DNA of 44,395 nt from Candidatus Brocadia sapporoensis (GTDB taxonomy: Bacteria; Planctomycetota; Brocadiia; Brocadiales; Brocadiaceae): the NCBI RefSeq assembly GCF_001753675.2, contig NZ_MJUW02000074.1, forward strand, positions 1 to 44,395, written 5' to 3'. A program made the position numbers and the translations under genes. The notes under the pieces are model-generated. The model was given only the letters and a program-made list of their open reading frames with translations. It had not been told where the DNA came from and made no database searches. How positions within the stretch are numbered: the first letter of the stretch is position 1; every line of letters begins with the position of its first letter. Shown piece by piece: positions 36,296 to 44,395 of the stretch.

Positions 36296-37045
36296 TTAAA
36301 CCTTAATATATTTCCAGGAATTAAGCTCCTTGTTTAATAAGGATGCAATATAATATCTCAGCATCTTTTCTATTTCAACATAAATAGACAGATGCAGCCG
36401 GATACGATCTAGTCGTTGAAAGTTGTTCTCTGCTAATTTCCCGGCAATGAGCACAGCACCGGGAGTAACGAGCATTCCGTGGGGAAATTTCATTTGGCAT
36501 TCTTTACACAGCGCTCCCCCTTCTTTTACGCTGAAACGCACCATGGTTGTCTGCCGGATACGGTTTTTACATTGTACGCAACATTTCCATTCGGGCAAAT
36601 ACCCCAAAATCTTTAATAGCTTTATTTCAAAAACCAAGGAACGAACGGTAGCATCCTGATCCATTGATATCCCAAATAAAGTTTCGGTCGTGATATCAAA
36701 TAGTTCTTCGCTGGGGTCATTTTCCATAGTAAATTCATTAATTAGTTCCGCCACACAGGATGCCCTGTAATATTTATCCAAATCGTTTCGAAGCGGTGGA
36801 TAATGATTCTGCAGCACAGCTTCGGTAAGAGTGTGAAGTGACGTATGTTCTTTCTTAATAAAGAATATTTGATAATGTGATAAAAAGTCTATTGCCTTGG
36901 AACTGTGCCTCCCCGACGAACGCTTAAATCCTTTTGCGAGGACACGGACTTTCCCGTAATCACGGGTGTAAAAAGTAATGATTTGACTTGAATCACTGTA
37001 ATCTGTCCTTCCTAGTGCAATTGCTGCTGTTTTGAAGACAGGCAT
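36296..37045 (-). CDS. recO: DNA repair protein RecO
   Basis: RecO helps load RecA at gaps in the RecFOR pathway. The 249-residue protein has the N-terminal OB fold (FKTAAIALGRTDYSDSSQIITFYT, GKVRVLAKGFKRS) and a helical domain with a zinc set of four cysteines (CCVQC and LCKEC, about residues 150-180). It starts 21 bases after ybeY. Confidence 0.94.
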   Translation of the reverse strand: MPVFKTAAIALGRTDYSDSSQIITFYTRDYGKVRVLAKGFKRSSGRHSSKAIDFLSHYQIFFIKKEHTSLHTLTEAVLQNHYPPLRNDLDKYYRASCVAELINEFTMENDPSEELFDITTETLFGISMDQDATVRSLVFEIKLLKILGYLPEWKCCVQCKNRIRQTTMVRFSVKEGGALCKECQMKFPHGMLVTPGAVLIAGKLAENNFQRLDRIRLHLSIYVEIEKMLRYYIASLLNKELNSWKYIKV

Positions 37046-37066
37046 ATTAATATAAATACATGTTCA

Positions 37067-37507
37067 TTACGTAGGAATAGGAACACAATAGCCAAACTTT
37101 GCCAGCACGTCGTCTTCCCTTTGGTGCATTTTTTTTGCATCATCTTTTTTTCTGTCGTCATATCCCAACAAATGAAGTAATCCGTGTACCAGATAAAGGG
37201 CAATTTCTCCTTCGACCGTACACCCATATTGGTGAGCTTGCAGAACCGCCATTTCTACAGAAATGAGGATTTCTCCGGTGACGGTATTTTTGCGGGGATG
37301 TTCATGATATGCAAAACTCAGCACATCGGTGGCATAATTATGCCTCAGAAACGTTTTGTTGATTTCTTTTATGTATTTATTGTCGACAAAAACAAGATTA
37401 AGTTCGGCATCCGTCTTCTCAAGTTTTAATACCTTACGAACCAGTGTTTTTATCTTATTTTTTTCGATGGGATAATGTTTTTGGAGATTGATAATTTCTA
37501 ATTTCAC
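37067..37507 (-). CDS. ybeY: Endoribonuclease YbeY (rRNA maturation factor)
   Basis: YbeY is a metal-dependent RNase for 16S rRNA 3' maturation and ribosome quality control. The 146-residue protein has the conserved NYATDVLSFAY and GEILIS segments. The metal motif reads HGLLHLLGYDD, so His108 and His112 are kept but the third ligand of the usual H-x3-H-x5-H is Asp118. The gene follows phoH after a 122-base gap and precedes recO, as in many bacteria. Confidence 0.92.
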   Translation of the reverse strand: MKLEIINLQKHYPIEKNKIKTLVRKVLKLEKTDAELNLVFVDNKYIKEINKTFLRHNYATDVLSFAYHEHPRKNTVTGEILISVEMAVLQAHQYGCTVEGEIALYLVHGLLHLLGYDDRKKDDAKKMHQREDDVLAKFGYCVPIPT

Positions 37508-37629
37508 AAGAATCTTTTAAAGACAGCCAGAAAATTACGAGGGTTGCAGAAAAATTCAGGGTGTTAAATCCTCTGGGGTTTCATCTGCAAACGAGAAGCA
37601 AACCGGGAATATTTTAAGATTTATATACA

Positions 37630-38622
37630 TTATAACTCGTAGGCATCGACTATATCCTGAACCAGTTTGTGTCTGATAATGTCTGCCTTCGTCAGGTATA
37701 TAAAAGAAACATTCTTAACATTCATGAGCCTTTCCTGTACGTCAATTAAACCCGACAACTCTCCACCCGGCAAATCAACCTGAGTGATGTCTCCTGTTAC
37801 CACCACTTTTGATTTGACACCCAGTCTCGTTAAGAAGGTTTTCATCTGCTTTACGGTACAATTTTGCGCCTCATCCAGAATGATGAACGCATCGTTGAGC
37901 GTTCTTCCCCGCATATAGGCAAGCGGTAAGATCTCTATGAGGTCACTTTCCAGATACTTTTTTACATGCCCGACATCCATCATATCCGCTATGGCATCGT
38001 AGAGAGGGCGCAGGTACGGATTCACCTTGGCTTTAATATCACCGGGCAAATATCCGAGCTTTTCTCCTGCTTCAACAGCCGGCCTGGCAAGTACGATCCT
38101 CCGTATGCGTCCACTTTTCAGGTAAGAGAGCGCCATTGCCACAGCCAGATAGGTTTTCCCCGTTCCGGCTGGTCCGATACAAAAGACGAGATCGTTTTTT
38201 TTAATTGCCTCGATGTATTTTGCCTGTCCATCCGTCTTCGGTTTAATAAAAAGGCCTCTTTGAAATACATCAATCATTTGGCCCGTTTCGTCACCGGTTT
38301 CACCCTTTGCATCGACAATGGCCTGTTCTACATCGTCTAAATTCAATCTCCCCGTAGTGCGCACAATTGCCAGCAACCTGTTCAAAACTTCTCTGCTGGT
38401 GTTTACCCGTTCTTTTTCTCCTTCAAGTTTTAATACTCCCTGACGGGCAACGAGTTGTACCTCGAAGGCATCTCTCACGAGACGGAGATGCCGGTCGTGA
38501 CTGCCATATAAGATGGACGCTTCGGTGTCGTTCTCAAGGATCAGGGTGTTTTGATGATGAAAGGGGACTGGAAAATATTCTTCGCTCTCAGAATGTTTTT
38601 GGACGTTAACTCTTTGACTCAT
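37630..38622 (-). CDS. phoH: PhoH-family ATPase
   Basis: A 330-residue PhoH/PhoL-type P-loop ATPase: an N-terminal KH-like part, FIKPKTDGQAKYIEAI, Walker A GPAGTGKTYLAVAMAL (near residue 155), LARPAVEAGEKLGYLPGD, the Walker B region (AFIILDEAQNCT) and VVTGDITQVDLP. PhoH proteins are often next to ybeY and linked to RNA metabolism. It overlaps cdsA by 4 bases. Confidence 0.95.
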   Translation of the reverse strand: MSQRVNVQKHSESEEYFPVPFHHQNTLILENDTEASILYGSHDRHLRLVRDAFEVQLVARQGVLKLEGEKERVNTSREVLNRLLAIVRTTGRLNLDDVEQAIVDAKGETGDETGQMIDVFQRGLFIKPKTDGQAKYIEAIKKNDLVFCIGPAGTGKTYLAVAMALSYLKSGRIRRIVLARPAVEAGEKLGYLPGDIKAKVNPYLRPLYDAIADMMDVGHVKKYLESDLIEILPLAYMRGRTLNDAFIILDEAQNCTVKQMKTFLTRLGVKSKVVVTGDITQVDLPGGELSGLIDVQERLMNVKNVSFIYLTKADIIRHKLVQDIVDAYEL

Positions 38623-39466
38623 CGTTCAACCAACTTACTCCATACAAAAAAATAATAGGAAACCGGCATGCTAACTAACAGACAATCAATCACATCCAGT
38701 ACGCCACCAAAAGCAGGTACCAGTCGGCCAGAATCCTTTACGTTAGCGTCTCTCTTGAGAAGCGATTCTGCCAAATCGCCTAGCATGGCAGAAAAGCCAA
38801 CCAACGCCCCGAATACCACTGCCCGAGGCATGCTCATTACCCCGATGTGCGGAATAAGATTAAATATTACAGAAATCAGGATGCTTGATATCAATGAAAA
38901 AATGGCACCCTCGATCGTTTTGTTCGGACTAATGGCCTTTGCCAGTTTGTGTTTGCCATACTTTCTGCCTAATAAATAACCGCCAATATCGCCAAACTTG
39001 GATACAAGCAAAACCAGAATCACGATAGAAAGTCCGTGGGGAAGGTTACGCAAGGCGATGGCAAAACTCAGGAGAAAAGCCACATAGAAAATACCGAATA
39101 TGGTTACCGCAATATTCCTTATGGCATCTTGTGTACCGCGGGTAAAAGCCTGAATGAGTAGAAGCCAGCAGACGAGGATAACCATCGATTCCTGTCTGAA
39201 AAAATGATTTTCAACAATAGCATGATTGCGCAAAGGCAACCAATAAGTCGCCAATAACGCAATTCCTGCAATAATACCTGATATACGAAACGGAGAGAAA
39301 CCGTTTTTACCCGCAATATGATAAAATTCGTATAAACCAATTCCTCCTGTTAAAATGACCAGGCCCGCAAATCCGATATCCGTGCAAAACAGGGAATCGA
39401 GCCACGTAATACTAAAGAACACCGAGAACATGACAACGCCAAACGTGATTCTTGTCTGAAGCGTAT

Positions 39467-39470
<4 letters not shown>
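38619..39470 (-). CDS. cdsA: Phosphatidate cytidylyltransferase
   Basis: CdsA makes CDP-diacylglycerol for phospholipids. The 283-residue protein has about eight membrane helices, KLAKAISPNKTIEGA and the C-terminal signature region LGDLAESLLKRDANVKDSG. After this, the usual PGHGGxLDRxDS is VPAFGGVLDVIDC: both acidic residues of the final helix are kept, but PGH and the Arg are changed. Between uppS and phoH, with 4-base overlaps on both sides. Confidence 0.93.
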
Positions 39471-41565
<2,095 letters not shown>

Positions 41566-41737
41566 TCACGGCCCTGTTCAAGGATTTTATGTAAACGTAT
41601 TAAAATATGAGAATATGAAACTTGCATATATGAGGTTTTATGGTAAACTTTCACCATAGAATTTATTGATTAGTTCGGAACTACGAATCAGGTGTTCCGA
41701 AACAGTTGAGAAATCATGAAACCAGGAGAAAAAGAAA

Positions 41738-42100
41738 ATGATGAAAACATATATCACGGTTTTATTTATTTTTATTTTATGCCTCTTGTCATTCTATGGG
41801 TGTGATTCCAAACAAACAGCTTTGACGGAAAAAGGCGGTATCTGGGTAGTCTATGACAGAGAGTGTCGGAAGTGTCACAAAGCCAGCGGAAAGGGGAGCC
41901 TTGTAGGACGATTTGTGTTCAAAATTCCTAATTTTACTAATCCCAAGTGGCAGGATAACGTTTCTGATTCACGGTTAATTATTTCTGTGGCAAATGGTAA
42001 AAGGAAAATGCCTGGCTTTAAGGGCAAACTGCCGGACGAAGAGATTGTTGACCTGGTCAAGGTGTGCGTCAGGAGTTTTTACCCGCCACAGGCACAATAA
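41738..42100 (+). CDS. Monoheme cytochrome c lipoprotein
   Basis: A 120-residue protein with a lipobox (SFYGC, Cys 22), a heme-binding CRKCH (residues 43-47) and a likely distal Met in RKMPGF. The fold length fits a class I cytochrome c: GKGSLVGR after the heme and LPDEEIVDLVKVC at the end. It would sit on the periplasmic (or other p-side) membrane face as an electron carrier. A caggag site precedes the ATG, and it stands alone. The partner is unknown; nothing redox-related is adjacent. Confidence 0.88.
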   Translation: MMKTYITVLFIFILCLLSFYGCDSKQTALTEKGGIWVVYDRECRKCHKASGKGSLVGRFVFKIPNFTNPKWQDNVSDSRLIISVANGKRKMPGFKGKLPDEEIVDLVKVCVRSFYPPQAQ

Positions 42101-42276
42101 ATGATGCTCATGGACGAAAAGTAGGATAATCAGTCTCCAAAAAATTCTTTTCCTTGATGGGAAAAAAAAGTAAAGGTGTTTTAACACGAATTTCTGCGTG
42201 CATATTGATTTTGCGATGCTTTACGGTAAAATATGTGATTGAATAGTTAATAACATCAGGTTTACGGAGAAAAACC

Positions 42277-42639
42277 ATGCTACGTGAGATGTGCAAAGCT
42301 AAGATACACGCCGCAACGGTAACAGAAACTGATCTGAATTATCAGGGCAGCATTAGCATAGATAAGACGCTTCTTGATGCCGTAGATATTTTACACTATG
42401 AACGGGTGCAGGTACTCAATATCAATAACGGAACACGGGTGGAGACCTATGTGATTGAAGGTGAGCGCGACTCCGGTGTCATTTGTTTGAACGGTGCCGC
42501 AGCACGATGGGCACAGCCTGGTGATAAGGTGATCATCATTTCTTACTGCCTCGTGGACGATAAAGAAGCAAAAGACTGGAAACCGAAGATTATTCTGGTA
42601 GATGCGAATAACAGACTCATCAAAGCGCTTTCATTATGA
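42277..42639 (+). CDS. panD: Aspartate 1-decarboxylase
   Basis: PanD makes beta-alanine for pantothenate and CoA. The 120-residue proenzyme has the self-cleavage site in NYQGSISID (between Gly and Ser, giving the pyruvoyl group), plus [10 protein letters not shown] and [17 protein letters not shown]. It overlaps lgt by 4 bases. The 42101-42276 gap shows no gene. Confidence 0.96.
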   Translation: MLREMCKAKIHAATVTETDLNYQGSISIDKTLLDAVDILHYERVQVLNINNGTRVETYVIEGERDSGVICLNGAAARWAQPGDKVIIISYCLVDDKEAKDWKPKIILVDANNRLIKALSL

Positions 42640-43496
42640 GAAAAATACTCCTCCAAATTCCCCTGCCTTTCCTCCAGAAAAGTATTCCTATTTATTCTTA
42701 TGGATTCATGCTGATGGTTGCCTTTCTCGTTGCTATCACGATTGCGCGCTGGAGGGCAAAAAAAGAGGGTATTGATCAAAATAAGATCGCCGATCTCGGA
42801 ATCTATCTCGTATGTGCGGGGATTTTGGGAGCACGGCTTTTCTTTATTATCCAGTACTACAAGGAATATAAATACAATTTTTTCGGTATCTTTAAAATCT
42901 ATGAGGGAGGCTTGGTTTATTATGGCGGTCTTTTTGCCGCCATCGTTACCCTGTTTGTATACACGAGAAAGCAGCACCTGCCTTTCCTTAAGGTCACGGA
43001 TATTCTTATACCATCAGCGGCACTGGGACTCGGTTTCGGTCGTATCGGATGTTTTCTGAATGGATGCTGCTTCGGAAAGGTGGCGGCTCATATCCCTTGG
43101 GCGGTTCAATTTCCAAAAACAGTGGATAAAACAGGTATGGTGGATGGCAGCCCTGCTTTCGTTCATCAGTATGAACTCGGATTGGTTTCCCTTTCTGATA
43201 GCCGTAGCCTCCCGGTTCATCCCACTCAGTTGTACTCATTTCTCGCAGATATGGCGCTTTTCTTCATCCTAAGTGTGTTTTTGAGGTACCGAAGAAAAGA
43301 TGGTGAAGTATTGCTTCTTTTCGGCATATTATATCCCGTTATAAGATTCTCTGTAGAATTGCTCCGGGATGATACGCCACTTTTTTTCGGGCTTTTTACC
43401 ATTGCACAAATTGTAAGTATCGGTGTGTTTGTTGTATCAGGAAGCCTTTTCGCAATCGGCAGATTGCAAAGCGCACGCAAGACAGTCAGAGAATAG
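42636..43496 (+). CDS. lgt: Prolipoprotein diacylglyceryl transferase
   Basis: Lgt adds diacylglycerol to the lipobox cysteine of prolipoproteins. The 286-residue protein has about seven membrane helices, YGGLFAA, the signature [14 protein letters not shown] (in place of the enterobacterial GRxGNFxN) and [12 protein letters not shown] near the C-terminus. Its presence fits the several lipoproteins in the window. It overlaps panD by 4 bases. Confidence 0.95.
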   Translation: MRKILLQIPLPFLQKSIPIYSYGFMLMVAFLVAITIARWRAKKEGIDQNKIADLGIYLVCAGILGARLFFIIQYYKEYKYNFFGIFKIYEGGLVYYGGLFAAIVTLFVYTRKQHLPFLKVTDILIPSAALGLGFGRIGCFLNGCCFGKVAAHIPWAVQFPKTVDKTGMVDGSPAFVHQYELGLVSLSDSRSLPVHPTQLYSFLADMALFFILSVFLRYRRKDGEVLLLFGILYPVIRFSVELLRDDTPLFFGLFTIAQIVSIGVFVVSGSLFAIGRLQSARKTVRE

Positions 43497-43558
43497 TCAG
43501 AAGACCAGGTTTTTTGGCAAGAGATTGTGGCTTTAACAAGGCATTTAATATCCGGCAG

Positions 43559-44115
43559 TTATAATAATATGTACGTCCTTTCTTGTGTTTTCTGTAAGGC
43601 ACCCTTAAAGTCAAGGTGTTCGATTGCGTGTAACGCTATAGAGTTTTCTGGCAACTTTTTTACGACAGTCTCATAACTGAGCCACCCCATCCCATAACCT
43701 TCTTGGTATACCAGTTCAATAACCTTACGAGGAATATCCATTCCAATGGTGGTGCCATAAACTTAGCCACGTCTGCACCTCAGTATTGTCGTGGATTTCT
43801 GTCACGGGCTTATTCCTCTGCGGTGTCCTTTTAATCTTACAAGCTGTTTAAGTTACCATCAGGTCATGAACCTTTAAACCTTTTTATGATTTACCGAGAG
43901 CTTCTCACGTCACACAAAAATGCTGTTATTCTTCGATATCATTAAAGAGGATGCGCAAGTTTCATTTCCTGGCTCTTCTTTAAAACCTCTGCGTCATTAA
44001 TCGTTTCCAGTACCATTGACAATTTCTCATCAGTAGCCCAGTTCCCTGCCAGGCATCACAAATGGTATTCCATAGTGAATCGTCCGGTTTTGCCCGTTCG
44101 TAGCGGCAACAATTA
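43559..44115 (-). pseudogene. Degenerate coding stretch, family not recognised
   Basis: Minus-strand fragments look coding but are broken. A piece reads DDSLWNTICDAW, and in a shifted frame DEKLSMVLETIND and KKSQEMKLAHPL, ending at a stop near 43951. Further down GADVAKFMAPPLEW appears near 43750-43790. Then an open 60-codon frame from 43741 contains QEGYGMGWLSYETVVKKLP and ALHAIEHLDFKGAL. Frameshifts and stops separate the parts. I do not know the family. The open 60-codon part might alternatively be a small gene. Confidence 0.3.
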
Positions 44116-44144
44116 AAAATACACTCAGCAGTTACGAAGGCATG

Positions 44145-44198
44145 TATATGTAAACGTATATTTACTTATTGACATATATGTAAACGTATGTATACTTA
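44145..44198 (+). promoter_or_regulatory. Strong sigma-70-type promoter embedded in two 30-bp-spaced direct repeats
   Basis: The block tatatgtaaacgtat occurs at 44145 and again at 44175, exactly 30 bases apart; each copy is followed by a reverse-related tttac/cttac, giving a partial dyad. A TTGACA (44169-44174) and TATACT (44191-44196) with a 16-base spacer overlap the second copy. The layout suggests a repressor or activator site overlapping the promoter of the gene starting at 44271. Confidence 0.6.
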
Positions 44199-44270
44199 CA
44201 AATAATTTTGCTTGGTCATTTAAGGAAATATCAAATATAACAATACAAAATTATTATAGGAGGGCGGAGA

Positions 44271-44395
44271 ATGAAGAAGGGGCACAGGCAGATAATGAGG
44301 TATGCAATAGTTCTTTTCAATGGTGTATTTCTGAGTGCTGCATTGTATGCAGCAGGGGAGACGGAGCCTGGTGTCAAGGGTGTGTCCGAGGAGGA
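44271..44395 (+). CDS. Exported protein, incomplete at the window edge
   Basis: The ATG at 44271 follows an excellent ribosome site (aggagggcggaga). The visible 41 residues start MKKGHRQIMRYAIVLFNG and contain a basic n-region, a hydrophobic core and a likely signal peptidase I site at ALYAAG, then an acidic/Gly stretch. The rest lies beyond the window, so the product cannot be named. It has a strong promoter with repeat operators upstream. Confidence 0.7.
   Translation, partial: MKKGHRQIMRYAIVLFNGVFLSAALYAAGETEPGVKGVSEE

Overview
The window looks like a chromosomal segment of a Gram-negative (diderm) bacterium of moderate-to-low GC. My best guess is an anammox-type planctomycete (Brocadiales or a near relative), but this is inference. 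It rests on a CxGHxCGCxxxxxCxxxCCC-type secreted cysteine-rich protein, a divergent GGVLDVID signature in CdsA, an NnrS-like nitric-oxide-associated membrane protein, and LptE-like and BamD-like envelope proteins beside ordinary peptidoglycan genes. No rRNA, tRNA or CRISPR array is visible.

Layout. Positions 1-2000 hold a terminator hairpin, a dispersed repeat and pyrK-pyrD on the minus strand. Positions 2100-6250 hold a membrane-linked sensor-domain protein, then a small secreted-protein cluster that looks metal-related (cysteine-rich protein, outer-membrane transporter-like protein, YHS lipoprotein). Positions 6300-7680 hold queE-queC (7-deazaguanine synthesis). Positions 7700-12100 are an accessory graveyard. 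It contains a decayed integron (intI remnant, an attC site, a DUF433/DUF5615 toxin-antitoxin cassette and the start of a DUF4062 cassette), an MsbA-like ABC exporter, the 5' end of what looks like a group II intron, and a broken GGDEF gene. Positions 12200-14000 hold an NnrS-like protein with a DUF1858 domain at both ends. Positions 14370-21070 hold an RlmI-like methyltransferase, a CNNM/CBS membrane protein, a PtsN-like IIA protein, a heavily broken deoB (phosphopentomutase) and a PAS-GAF-PAS-GGDEF-EAL protein.

Positions 21070-24710 are the translation/cell-wall cluster rpmE-prfA-prmC-murA (minus). Positions 24930-30135 (plus) hold ffh, rpsP-trmD-rplS (without rimM), a YraN-family gene and a TatD-radical SAM fusion. 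After a short-repeat zone and a GNAT acetyltransferase, positions 30970-41475 are one dense minus-strand cluster of twelve genes: purA-uppS-cdsA-phoH-ybeY-recO-(TPR/BamD-like)-lptE-like-folP-cdaA-ybbR-pdxJ. Many junctions there overlap by 1-4 bases. The right end holds a monoheme cytochrome c lipoprotein, panD-lgt, a decayed stretch, and a strong promoter with two 30-bp-spaced repeats in front of a secreted protein that runs off the window.

Most of the window is core metabolism, translation and envelope synthesis. c-di-AMP synthesis (cdaA-ybbR) sits within the envelope/folate cluster, and one protein carries intact c-di-GMP synthesis and breakdown domains. The most interesting material is the fossil integron, the domain fusions (TatD-rSAM; DUF1858-NnrS-DUF1858), the metal-type secreted cluster and the repeat-embedded promoter at the right edge.
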